From Butyrivibrio sp. (GTDB lineage: Bacteria; Bacillota; Clostridia; Lachnospirales; Lachnospiraceae), in NCBI GenBank assembly GCA_015056585.1, contig SVFZ01000003.1:1-32230 (forward strand): 32,230 nucleotides of DNA. Direction: 5' to 3'. Below, piece by piece: positions 15,473 through 22,816 of the stretch. Below the pieces are notes generated by a model. The model saw nothing but the letters and a program-made list of their open reading frames with translations, was not told where the DNA came from and did no database searches. Within the stretch, counting starts at the first letter, position 1. Every line of letters begins with the position of its first letter. Made by a program: the position numbers and the translations under genes.

Positions 15473-15625
15473 TTCGCATGCACATTTCAGTTGACTTCGT
15501 CAAGGTGCATGCTCACTCTTGTTTCACTTTCTCACGCCCGAATTCACTTCGTGAATTCTTCGCATGCACATTCCAGTTGCCTTCGGCAAGGTGCATGCTC
15601 ACTCTTGTTTCACTTTCTCACGCCC
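15473..15625. repeat. Tandem 67-bp repeat with conserved hairpins between purM and purN
   Basis: Two 67-base copies (15473-15539 and 15559-15625) differ at only three positions by my count and repeat with an 86-base period. Each has outer arms GCATGCAC/GTGCATGC around an inner TTC-loop hairpin, TTGAC/GTCAA in copy one and TTGCC/GGCAA in copy two. Two of the three changes thus form a compensatory base pair. A pyrimidine-rich stretch (TCACTCTTGTTTCACTTTCT on the plus strand) follows. Between the copies lies a perfect hairpin, GAATTCAC-TTC-GTGAATTC (15540-15558). A weaker GCCC...GGGC hairpin follows copy two just before the purM stop. The preserved pairing suggests a selected RNA or DNA structure, for example a REP-like element. 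Confidence 0.85.
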
Positions 15626-15653
15626 TCATCAGCAAGTGATTCGGGCTGAAGCC

Positions 15654-16685
15654 TTATACCAGCTCTACGCCCTTTTCTCCGGCTTCGCATTTGCCCACAA
15701 CCCATGCTTTGTCGCCGGAAGCAGCGATAGCCTTAAGTGTTGCATCAACATCCGCAGGATCTACTGCAAGCACCATTCCAAGACCCATATTGTAAGTGTT
15801 GTACATCATATGCTCCTCAATCTCACCCTTTTTCTGCATAAGAGTAAAGATCGGAGGAATGTCATAGCTGTTCTTCTCAACAACTGCCTTGATTCCATCA
15901 GGAAGCATTCTTGGAATATTCTCATAGAAACCGCCACCTGTAATATGGCTGCAGCCCTTTACCTTAACGCCTGCATTCTTGATGGACTTCATCATCTTTA
16001 CATAGATTCTTGTAGGAGTTAAAAGAGCTTCTCCAAGAGTGGTTCCAAGTTCGTCATAATATGTCTCAAGACTCTCTTTTGTCATGTCAAAGACCTTGCG
16101 GACCAGTGAAAATCCGTTTGAATGAACACCTGTTGAAGCAACGCCGATGAGCACGTCTCCCGCCTTAATGGTGCTGCCGTCAATCATGTCCTTGCGGTCA
16201 ACTACGCCAACAGCAAAGCCTGCTACGTCATATTCATCCTCAGGCATAAGATCAGGATGCTCAGCTGTCTCACCACCAATAAGAGCAGCGTCAGACTGCT
16301 TGCAGCCCTCAGCAACACCCTTTACGATAGCTGCAATCTTCTCAGGTATATTCTTGCCACAGGCAATATAATCAAGGAAAAAGAGTGGCTCGCCGCCGGC
16401 ACATGCTACGTCATTGACGCACATTGCAACCGCGTCGATTCCGATGGTATCGTGCTTATCAAGAAGGAATGCCAGCTTGATCTTGGTACCTACTCCATCG
16501 GTACCTGATAAAAGGACCGGATCATCCATTTCCTTGATCTTCTTAAGTGAAAAAGCTCCGGAGAATCCGCCAAGGCCACCCAGGACCTCTTCTCTCATTG
16601 TCTCCTTAACGTAGCCTTTCATCAGTTCAACTGATCTGTAACCAGCCTCAATGTCAACGCCTGCCTTCTTGTAATCCAATGCCAT
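15654..16685 (-). CDS. purM: Phosphoribosylformylglycinamidine cyclo-ligase (AIR synthetase)
   Basis: PurM closes the imidazole ring: FGAM plus ATP gives aminoimidazole ribonucleotide. The 343 residues match the family length. Visible signatures are the N-terminal DYKKAGVDIEAG, LLSGTDGVGTKIKLA, the ALIGGETAEHPDL loop and the C-terminal HITGGGFYENIPRMLP. GAGGAG precedes the ATG. It follows purE after 84 bases and belongs to the same operon. Nothing appears missing. Confidence 0.97.
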   Translation of the reverse strand: MALDYKKAGVDIEAGYRSVELMKGYVKETMREEVLGGLGGFSGAFSLKKIKEMDDPVLLSGTDGVGTKIKLAFLLDKHDTIGIDAVAMCVNDVACAGGEPLFFLDYIACGKNIPEKIAAIVKGVAEGCKQSDAALIGGETAEHPDLMPEDEYDVAGFAVGVVDRKDMIDGSTIKAGDVLIGVASTGVHSNGFSLVRKVFDMTKESLETYYDELGTTLGEALLTPTRIYVKMMKSIKNAGVKVKGCSHITGGGFYENIPRMLPDGIKAVVEKNSYDIPPIFTLMQKKGEIEEHMMYNTYNMGLGMVLAVDPADVDATLKAIAASGDKAWVVGKCEAGEKGVELV

Positions 16686-16769
16686 TTTTTACTCCTCATT
16701 TCTTTTTATCATCACGATCATTTCTAAATAATCTGTGTGTCACTTTAAGAAAATATATCAGTTCATCAC

Positions 16770-17270
16770 TTAGTAGTTTTTATATCCGACCTGCTGCAGT
16801 TTTTTATCCTTCTCAATTACAGAGTCTTTTAATGCTTCCTTGTAATCCTTGAGTTTCTGCAAAAGCTCCGGATCGCTTGTAGCAAGTATCTTAGCTGCAA
16901 GAATACCTGCATTTGCGCCTCCTCCGATAGCCACGGTAGCTACCGGAATACCGGTTGGCATCTGAACTATACTGTAAAGGGAATCACGACCACCAAGGGA
17001 TGTGGTGTGCATAGGAATGCCTATAACAGGCATCGGGAAAATAGCTGCACACATACCGGGAAGATGAGCGGCCATTCCGGCGCCTGCAATAATTACCTTA
17101 AAGCCTTTCTCCTCGGCAGTTTTAGCATATTCAAAGAATTCATCAGGTTCCCTGTGAGCCGAAATGATCCTCATCTCATAACTTACCCCAAGCTCATCGA
17201 GTACCTGCGCTGCTTTTGCCATTACCGGCATATCAGAGTCACTACCCATTACTATCCCAACTTTTGCCAT
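16770..17270 (-). CDS. purE: N5-carboxyaminoimidazole ribonucleotide mutase
   Basis: PurE moves the carboxyl group of N5-CAIR to C4 of the imidazole ring. I start at the ATG at 17270 (166 residues), preceded by GGAGGAGAATC; a longer frame to 17294 has no binding site and adds a foreign N-terminus. The class I signatures are GIVMGSDSDMPVM, ISAHREPD and AGAGMAAHLPGM, including the conserved Ser, Asp and His residues. It is the first gene of the purE-M-N-D operon and has a promoter and a structured leader in front. No purK is in view. LarB, encoded near 29.3 kb, has a related fold but a different job. Confidence 0.96.
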   Translation of the reverse strand: MAKVGIVMGSDSDMPVMAKAAQVLDELGVSYEMRIISAHREPDEFFEYAKTAEEKGFKVIIAGAGMAAHLPGMCAAIFPMPVIGIPMHTTSLGGRDSLYSIVQMPTGIPVATVAIGGGANAGILAAKILATSDPELLQKLKDYKEALKDSVIEKDKKLQQVGYKNY

Positions 17271-17292
17271 GATTCTCCTCCATTTATATGGC

Positions 17293-17331
17293 ATGAATTG
17301 CAGCTGTGAAAAAGAATTGCTTACAATTCAT
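17293..17331 (-). promoter_or_regulatory. Possible attenuator in the purE leader
   Basis: On the minus-strand RNA, segment A (ATGAATTG, 17324-17331) can pair with B (CAATTC, 17314-17319) to form a 6-bp hairpin followed directly by TTTTT (17309-17313), like a weak terminator. A can instead pair over 8 bp with C (CAATTCAT, 17293-17300), close to the purE ribosome binding site. The two pairings exclude each other. I do not see the conserved core of a purine riboswitch. Function is inferred only. Confidence 0.4.
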
Positions 17332-17356
17332 CATATTGTACTCTTAGTCATTCTGT

Positions 17357-17385
17357 ATCATAACACACCACAAAATATTGTGCCA
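17357..17385 (-). promoter_or_regulatory. Promoter of the pur operon with a palindrome
   Basis: On the minus strand TATGAT (17357-17362) and a weak TGGCAC -35 (17380-17385) are 17 bases apart. A 5-bp inverted repeat, CACAA-N4-TTGTG (17369-17382), fills the spacer and overlaps the -35, a plausible repressor site. Confidence 0.5.
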
Positions 17386-17441
17386 CCTTTTTCTGTTCAC
17401 ACATTTTTGTGACTGAATTGCACATTCATTCGCGGCTGTTT

Positions 17442-19547
17442 TCACTCATCCATAGGTCGGTTAAGTTCTTCGCATCCCTCAAGAACAAAGCGGCCGTTTC
17501 TGATGATGGTGGTGCTTGTGCCGTCTTTTCTTACAGCACTTATCTCTCCCAGTTCATCATAAGGAAGTGTGATGTCTGTATGGCAGTTAAAATATGCCTT
17601 GCCGGGCTCAGTTTTTCTCTTTAGTGACCACTCGTTATCTCTGGCGATTATGCTTTTCCCATCCGGGTTGTAGGTTGTGGTGTCCTCTTCATATGTATAG
17701 CAGGTATCACCTACAGCAAAGTGGGGACCGGTCTTCTCCGCAATAAGTATTGGAAGCTTATCTTCGATACCGTATTTTCTCGCAATAACATAAGCTGTGG
17801 TATTCGTACCTATGGCAAACTCTCCTATAGGAAGCGTCTCATGATTAAAGAGAATATTGTCGCTTATGTATTTGGAGTTTTCCTCATCGCTTTCGAAGTT
17901 TGTACATTTATAGGAAGAAATAAATCCATCCTTAAAGGTTATCTCGAGATTCTTAAAGAAAAGTCCCTCAAGATAAACACCCGAAACATGAAGTACGCCC
18001 TCTGTTCCCTTAAGTATCGGTGAAGTAAATACCTCTCCCACAGGAATATTAACATCTGCCACACAGTTCTCAAAATTGGTTTCCTTTGAAGGGTCCGCAA
18101 GTTCATGGAGCATAACCTTCATGTCTGTGCGGTTTTCGCCCATTCCCTTTACAATTACATACTGTGCCTTGTCAAGAGCATCAATGATCTTCTGCTGGAT
18201 CGTCTGATAGAGCTTATAGTCAAGAGTGTTGATCTTTACAGTCTCATTAAAGATCTCTTCAAAGTTGTCGCCGATCTCTGTCTTAGGGAAAGAAATGATC
18301 GTAAAGCTTCTCTCCTTCATAATGATGTAATTGTTCATGATCAGGCTGTTCTGAGACATGTAATCAGTAAGCGCCTTCTGCTGCTCCTTAGTCAAATGAA
18401 CCGCATCCTTATTGGGAACAGGAGAAAAAGGCTTCTCTCCGAAGGTCTCTATTACAGCAGGACCGCCATATACTTTGGCCTTGTCCTTGTATTTTTCTCC
18501 TGCAGCTCTTGCTGCCTCAAGCCTTCTTGTAACAAGATTTGCATCCAGGAAAAGACCTATGTCGTCCTTGTGGTCATAATCAAACTGCTTGTTAGGTATA
18601 GCGCCGTAGGATGAGCTTCTCCTTGCACTTCCGTTTCCTACAAACAGAGACATAAATGAGTTTGCAATCGTAGATTTAAGACCGATCTTTTCAAAGTTTT
18701 CGATAGCTTTTTTGACAACTCTCTCAAATCCCAGCTCGTAAACAATAGACGCTGTCTTCTTTTTGGTAATATCTTTACCTGTCACTTCAAAGCCGATGCG
18801 ATAACCTTCTGTAAAAGTGGAAGCCATCTTGTCGATGTCCGCCTCAGGAAGGCTGTTTAAGTGCTGAGCCATCTTTATCTCGTTGTCTGAGATATACTCA
18901 CCGAATTTGTAGAGATAGCGAATGTCACTTAAATTGCTTGAAACAATGGTCTCCACAGGGAAATTCCTGTCGGAATCCACCATACATCCAAACCTGATGA
19001 TCCTCTCATCCTCGGTATAATCTGACAGAAACCAGTAGATGGTATCCTTGATGGTCTGCGCTTTGGTAACAGCGCCGTTTTTGTCATCACTAAGGAATGC
19101 GCCGAATATTTCTGCAAAAAGCTCAAGCCTTATAACAACCTCAAAGAGCTTGTTCTCAAAAGCCGGCCCTATAATGCTCCTAAGTTCAAAGTAAAGAGCA
19201 GATAAAAGCTGTCCGTATTCCTTTCCCAGCTCAGAAACCGCATAAGAAGGATTTCCATAGCTTTTTCCATAGTTCTCGGGAAGAATATCCTGATAGAGCG
19301 CATGGTTTCTGTCCTGAAGCTCTTTAAGATCAGCCTTTTCCAAGCCGCCCTTTTGTATAAAATCATAATTTTCCAGAACAACCAGCAAAAAATCCAGGAC
19401 AGTATGAAAATAAGCATCAAACCCCTTATTCTGTGAAAGGGCCAGATGCTCATCCTTCATTTCCTGTAATCTTTCTCTGCAGAGAGAAAATCTCTCCATA
19501 ATAACTTCCTTGTCCACAGAGAATTCATAAATAAGTTCATTTTCCAT
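17442..19547 (-). CDS. M29-family metallo-aminopeptidase with a long N-terminal extension
   Basis: M29 peptidases (such as aminopeptidase T) remove N-terminal residues with two metal ions. The C-terminal part has the family's metal and catalytic residues: Glu505 (VGEVFTSP), Glu576 (PIGEFAIGTN), His609 (TGPHFAVGD), His656 and Asp658 (CHTDITLPYD). At 701 residues it is about 290 longer than the usual 410; the extra N-terminal region has no recognisable domain and is mainly helical. No signal peptide, so cytoplasmic. AAAGGAG lies nine bases before the ATG. It is the last gene after pyrE and two small membrane proteins. The family is secure; the role of the extension is unknown. Confidence 0.88.
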   Translation of the reverse strand: MENELIYEFSVDKEVIMERFSLCRERLQEMKDEHLALSQNKGFDAYFHTVLDFLLVVLENYDFIQKGGLEKADLKELQDRNHALYQDILPENYGKSYGNPSYAVSELGKEYGQLLSALYFELRSIIGPAFENKLFEVVIRLELFAEIFGAFLSDDKNGAVTKAQTIKDTIYWFLSDYTEDERIIRFGCMVDSDRNFPVETIVSSNLSDIRYLYKFGEYISDNEIKMAQHLNSLPEADIDKMASTFTEGYRIGFEVTGKDITKKKTASIVYELGFERVVKKAIENFEKIGLKSTIANSFMSLFVGNGSARRSSSYGAIPNKQFDYDHKDDIGLFLDANLVTRRLEAARAAGEKYKDKAKVYGGPAVIETFGEKPFSPVPNKDAVHLTKEQQKALTDYMSQNSLIMNNYIIMKERSFTIISFPKTEIGDNFEEIFNETVKINTLDYKLYQTIQQKIIDALDKAQYVIVKGMGENRTDMKVMLHELADPSKETNFENCVADVNIPVGEVFTSPILKGTEGVLHVSGVYLEGLFFKNLEITFKDGFISSYKCTNFESDEENSKYISDNILFNHETLPIGEFAIGTNTTAYVIARKYGIEDKLPILIAEKTGPHFAVGDTCYTYEEDTTTYNPDGKSIIARDNEWSLKRKTEPGKAYFNCHTDITLPYDELGEISAVRKDGTSTTIIRNGRFVLEGCEELNRPMDE

Positions 19548-19569
19548 ATCAGATAACTCCTTTATCAGA

Positions 19570-19944
19570 TCAAATTACTCCAAATCCCAAAAGGATAAGG
19601 AATATCACAAATGCTACGGACAATGAATTCAGAATTATTCCAAGATTGGGAAAAAGATTAAAAATATCTTTCTCAAATTTGGACATTATACCCAAAACAA
19701 GTCCTATGACAGAAAATATCGCCGCAAGAAAAGCTCCTGCGGCGTATTGCACACGTGCCTGTCCTCCATTTTTATATGAAAAGAAAACACCGCAGACGAG
19801 AGTAGCTACAGAAATAACTCCCAGTGCTGCCGACATTACACCCTTTTCCGGGTGTCTGTTGTCAGTAAACATGAAGCGGTCTCTTGAAGGCTCCATCTTC
19901 TTAATAATTATATGAAATTTGGATTTACCTTTCCCCTTGCTCAT
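19570..19944 (-). CDS. Small three-helix membrane protein (DUF6142-like)
   Basis: The 124-residue protein begins with a positively charged cytoplasmic segment (MSKGKGKSKFHIIIKK) and has three membrane helices (about 36-55, 66-86 and 100-122). It resembles an uncharacterised Lachnospiraceae family that I recall as DUF6142; this is not verified. Its ATG lies two bases after the stop of the 50-residue gene and no ribosome binding site precedes it, so it is probably translated by coupling to that small gene. The M29 peptidase gene follows after 22 bases. Function unknown. Confidence 0.7.
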   Translation of the reverse strand: MSKGKGKSKFHIIIKKMEPSRDRFMFTDNRHPEKGVMSAALGVISVATLVCGVFFSYKNGGQARVQYAAGAFLAAIFSVIGLVLGIMSKFEKDIFNLFPNLGIILNSLSVAFVIFLILLGFGVI

Positions 19945-19946
19945 GC

Positions 19947-20099
19947 TTAGATGATTACGTTCTTTCTGCTTCCGAGAATCTTGGCGCCACTGATTATAAG
20001 AAGCACGCCTGAAGCGATTCCGATTACAATTGAAATAACGCCAAATGCTATGTTTAATGCACCTGTTGATCCAAGAACCTTATATGTATGCTCGTTCAT
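19947..20099 (-). CDS. 50-residue membrane protein
   Basis: This short gene reads MNEHTYKVLGSTGALNIAFG, then a hydrophobic helix with VISIVIGIASGVLLIISG, and ends SRKNVII. The ATG at 20097-20099 has GAGAGGG upstream. It lies 35 bases after pyrE and two bases before the three-helix protein gene. Its single long hydrophobic stretch is glycine-rich (about residues 13-40), suggesting helix packing with a partner such as that neighbour. Tight spacing and clean initiation signals make it likely real despite its length. Confidence 0.7.
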   Translation of the reverse strand: MNEHTYKVLGSTGALNIAFGVISIVIGIASGVLLIISGAKILGSRKNVII

Positions 20100-20134
20100 C
20101 TTAAGCCCTCTCTCATTCTATGTTTACTTATTCC

Positions 20135-20812
20135 TTATTTTGCACCATATTCAGAATAATATTCGTCGATAGACTTCTTGATATCTTTGGTAAGGAGAAC
20201 CTCGCCATCGATAGGTCTGTTGTAAAGATAGCTGACTACATCCTCCATTGTAACAATGGCGCTGGCACCAAAGCCATATCTCTCCTTGATTTCGTCAAGG
20301 GCGCTCATATCTGAATCCTGACCCTTTTCCTGTCTGTTTAAAGAAACCATGAGTCCGACGATATCGCAGTCTGCCTGAGCCTGAATGATCGGCACTGTTT
20401 CTTCTATGCTCTTACCGGAGGTGGTAACATCTTCAATAATAAGGACTCTGTCACCGTCGCGAAGCTTACTTCCGAGAAGGATTCCCTTATCTCCGTGATC
20501 CTTGATCTCTTTCCTGTTGGAACAGTATCTGATCTCTCTGCCGTAGAGTTCGCTTATAGCCATGCTGGTAGCGACTGTAAGAGGAATTCCCTTATAGGCA
20601 GGTCCGAAAAGAACATCGAACTCAAGTCCAAAGTTATCGTGAATGGCTCTTGCATAGTAATTACCAAGTTTTTTGAGCTGTGAACCTGTCACATATGCTC
20701 CTGCATTCATAAAAAAAGGTGACTTACGGCCACTCTTTAATGTGAACTCCCCGAATTTAAGGACATTGCTGTCCACCATAAACTCAATAAACTCTTCTTT
20801 ATACCTTTCCAT
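20135..20812 (-). CDS. pyrE: Orotate phosphoribosyltransferase
   Basis: PyrE joins orotate to PRPP, giving orotidine monophosphate, the fifth step of UMP synthesis. The 225-residue protein has LKSGRKSPFF near the N-terminus, the FGPAYKGIPL substrate loop and the PRPP motif VLIIEDVTTSGKS. Two ATGs are possible: 20818 is only three bases after AAAGGAG, while 20812 is nine bases away, so I prefer 20812 (MERYKEEF). PyrF, the next enzyme in the pathway, is encoded about 2 kb away on the opposite strand. Its partners here are two small membrane genes and a peptidase. Confidence 0.95.
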   Translation of the reverse strand: MERYKEEFIEFMVDSNVLKFGEFTLKSGRKSPFFMNAGAYVTGSQLKKLGNYYARAIHDNFGLEFDVLFGPAYKGIPLTVATSMAISELYGREIRYCSNRKEIKDHGDKGILLGSKLRDGDRVLIIEDVTTSGKSIEETVPIIQAQADCDIVGLMVSLNRQEKGQDSDMSALDEIKERYGFGASAIVTMEDVVSYLYNRPIDGEVLLTKDIKKSIDEYYSEYGAK

Positions 20813-20906
20813 ACTCATATGCTCCTTTATTTATCTGTATTTCTATATTTATCAAAATCCCTTTGACAATAATTTCCTCTATTTTGTCGGCAATCACAAA
20901 TAGATT

Positions 20907-20935
20907 ATAATACCTTGTACTGATTACTGCATCAA
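20907..20935 (-). promoter_or_regulatory. Promoter of pyrE
   Basis: On the minus strand TTGATG (20930-20935) and TATTAT (20907-20912) are 17 bases apart. A second candidate pair (TTGTCA/TATAGA, spacing 16) lies nearer to pyrE. No pyrimidine attenuator is seen in the leader. Confidence 0.5.
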
Positions 20936-20950
20936 AAATTTCTTTTCATC

Positions 20951-21847
20951 TTATGATTTTTGCAAAGCATTACTGCCTGCCCTGTTGCAGCCCGCTCCGA
21001 TTCCCAATTTAAGCGCTCCCTTAGGACATGTCTTTACACATTCGCCGCATCTTATACACTCTGCACTGTTGGGATTCTTAACCGGGTTTACGTTCATCTT
21101 GCAGATTCCGGAACATGCTCCGCAATGGACACAGGCTTTTTCGTCAAAAGACATTTTAAGGAAACTTATTTTCTGGAACAGGGCATAAAATGCCCCCAGC
21201 GGACATACATACTTGCAGAACGGCCTGTATATAAATATTGAAGATACCACACAGACTATAAGAATGGCAAACTTCCATCTAAATAGTGCTCCTGCAGCAG
21301 ATCTCATTCCACTGTTTAATAAAACCAGCGGGATTCCACCCTCTAAAGTTCCCACAGGACATATGTACTTGCAAAAGAAGGGATCCCCTGTGCCAAGCGA
21401 CGACCTGTAAAAGAACGGAAGTGCAAACACGAAAAGGAAAAGAACAACATACTTGAAGTATCTAAGAACTCTGTCAAGCCTATCAGGAACCTTTACCTTA
21501 GGGGTTGGTATCATATAGAGCAGTTCCTGTATCAGGCCAAAAAGACACAGCCATCCACAGATAAATCTCCCCACCAAAAGACCTATGGCGGAAAGATATC
21601 CTACTACATAGAAAGCAAATTTTCTTCTTCTGGCATCAAAGACAGACTGCATGGCACCTATGGGACACGCCCCCAGTGCTCCGGGGCACGAATAGCAGTT
21701 CATTCCCGGAACGCAAAAATTCTTAAGCGGTCCTTTGTAGATTGTGGCAGTAAGAAATCCTTTAAGATTTCCGTTCGACAATATGCCCCATCCTGCCTGA
21801 ACAGCTTTTCTTATGGCCTTATGTTTTTTTAAGTTCCGATCACCCAA
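20951..21847 (-). CDS. NapH-like membrane polyferredoxin
   Basis: The 298-residue protein has about four membrane helices and many cysteines. In order these are an N-terminal NCYSCPGALGACPIG motif, CGWLCLFG, two NapH-type CKYxCPxG motifs (FFCKYICPVG and PFCKYVCPLG), and two C-terminal [4Fe-4S] ferredoxin motifs (CVHCGACSGICKMNVNP and CIRCGECVKTCPKGA). NapH relatives pass electrons between the membrane quinone or a ferredoxin and a periplasmic partner. One CP motif has Leu where Pro is usual. The start is TTG at 21845-21847, overlapping the stop region of the CXXC mini-protein by eight bases, with GGAG ten bases before. With its two upstream genes it likely forms a redox unit. Confidence 0.85.
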   Translation of the reverse strand: MGDRNLKKHKAIRKAVQAGWGILSNGNLKGFLTATIYKGPLKNFCVPGMNCYSCPGALGACPIGAMQSVFDARRRKFAFYVVGYLSAIGLLVGRFICGWLCLFGLIQELLYMIPTPKVKVPDRLDRVLRYFKYVVLFLFVFALPFFYRSSLGTGDPFFCKYICPVGTLEGGIPLVLLNSGMRSAAGALFRWKFAILIVCVVSSIFIYRPFCKYVCPLGAFYALFQKISFLKMSFDEKACVHCGACSGICKMNVNPVKNPNSAECIRCGECVKTCPKGALKLGIGAGCNRAGSNALQKS

Positions 21848-21986
21848 TTCCGATACACTCCATGCAGATATTAGTGGCTTTCTTATTTACTGTCTTCATC
21901 TCCCCTCTTGAGATGCCAAATACGCAGGATGCAATGGCAGCTAAAAGGAGGATAAAAGAAATCAAAGTCCTGGTTTTTCCTTTCAT
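21840..21986 (-). CDS. CD1871A-family CXXC mini-protein
   Basis: This 48-residue protein has one N-terminal membrane helix (TLISFILLLAAIASCVFGI) and ends NICMECIGIG, the signature of the CD1871A family of CXXC-containing proteins. The two cysteines are probably outside the membrane near its surface. GGGAG lies six bases before the ATG. It starts 17 bases after the TlpA-like gene, and its stop overlaps the start of the polyferredoxin. This suggests it works with both, perhaps as a thiol relay between an iron-sulfur membrane protein and the thioredoxin-like lipoprotein. The family name is recalled; the role is an inference. Confidence 0.85.
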   Translation of the reverse strand: MKGKTRTLISFILLLAAIASCVFGISRGEMKTVNKKATNICMECIGIG

Positions 21987-22003
21987 GATGCGCTCCCTAA
22001 GCC

Positions 22004-22636
22004 TCAGCCCTCATTTAAATGACCTGTAATTATCTGTTCCCAAACCTCTTTTGCATTGCTTCCAAGTTCAATGTTTCCTAATATATTCCCTTCGGAATCA
22101 ACAAAATATGTAGTAGGTACAGCCTGGATTCCCAGATTCTCAAGAAAATCAACCGGGCAAACAAGTACAGGATAAGTGATCTTTGTCTGATCGATTATAG
22201 CTCTGGCATCGGCAATTACTTCCTCGTCAAAATTACCATCCTGATCTGCCACATCACAGGTAAGACCCACAATCTCAAATCCCTGATCCTTATATTCTCT
22301 TTCCAGTTCTCCAAGGTCAGGCATCTCGTTGATGCAAGGACCGCAGAAGGTTCCCCAGATATTGAGCATTGTTACCTTGTTATCCTTGATATAATCTGAA
22401 AGCTGTACATCATTAAGGTCCAGATCTTTAATAGTGTAGTTCATAAAATCCACAGAACCGGTTGGCATATACTGACTGTTATCATCAGCAGGTGCCTGTT
22501 CGCTTGCAGTCTGCTCCTCTGAAACAGCCTGTGAAGGCTCATTTTCCGTAGTTTGCTGCTCCTTGCTGCTTCCACAGCCTGTGAATATAAGAAGAACAGC
22601 CGCTGATACAAGAATTGCAGAAATTGATTTTTTCAT
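22004..22636 (-). CDS. TlpA/ResA-like thioredoxin-fold lipoprotein
   Basis: A lipoprotein signal (lipobox FTGC, about Cys21) and an acidic linker precede a thioredoxin fold of the TlpA/ResA type. The active site is WGTFCGPC (Cys98 and Cys101), and the cis-proline loop is AVPTTYFVD. At 210 residues it is a normal length. It would sit on the outer face of the membrane and reduce or exchange disulfides of exported proteins. It is the first gene of a unit with the CXXC mini-protein and a polyferredoxin; no ccdA-type reductase is in view, so these may supply its electrons. A promoter stands upstream. Confidence 0.9.
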   Translation of the reverse strand: MKKSISAILVSAAVLLIFTGCGSSKEQQTTENEPSQAVSEEQTASEQAPADDNSQYMPTGSVDFMNYTIKDLDLNDVQLSDYIKDNKVTMLNIWGTFCGPCINEMPDLGELEREYKDQGFEIVGLTCDVADQDGNFDEEVIADARAIIDQTKITYPVLVCPVDFLENLGIQAVPTTYFVDSEGNILGNIELGSNAKEVWEQIITGHLNEG

Positions 22637-22696
22637 CTGTTTTCACCTCACATGACACAAGAACGTATACGCAGTTTTACATAAATCTATGCCATT

Positions 22697-22725
22697 ATTG
22701 TATACGGCAAAAGAATTGTTTGCAA
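22697..22725 (-). promoter_or_regulatory. Promoter of the TlpA-like unit
   Basis: On the minus strand TTGCAA (22720-22725) and TACAAT (22697-22702) are 17 bases apart, about 60 bases before the lipoprotein start codon. Confidence 0.6.
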
Positions 22726-22755
22726 TTATAAAAGTCATTTAGTCGCTTTGCTCCT

Positions 22756-22789
22756 CTTGTAAACTTACATGTGCTTAGTATATACTTGA
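22756..22789 (+). promoter_or_regulatory. Possible promoter of pyrF
   Basis: TTGTAA near 22758 and TATATA or TATACT near 22780-22788 lie 16-18 bases apart on the plus strand, and AGAGGTG precedes the ATG. The exact -10 is ambiguous. Confidence 0.4.
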
Positions 22790-22816
22790 AAAAAATAATA
22801 AAGAGGTGTGACATAA

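Noticed and set aside
15473..15625. CRISPR array
   Set aside because: Only two copies exist, they are 67 bases long with internal hairpins and a 19-base palindrome between them, and no cas genes are near.
17270..17385. Purine riboswitch before purE
   Set aside because: The conserved three-way junction sequence and loop-loop kissing pattern are not visible.
20985..21188. Plus-strand open frame inside the polyferredoxin gene
   Set aside because: It is the reverse complement of a cysteine-rich gene with clear ferredoxin motifs and has no ribosome binding site.
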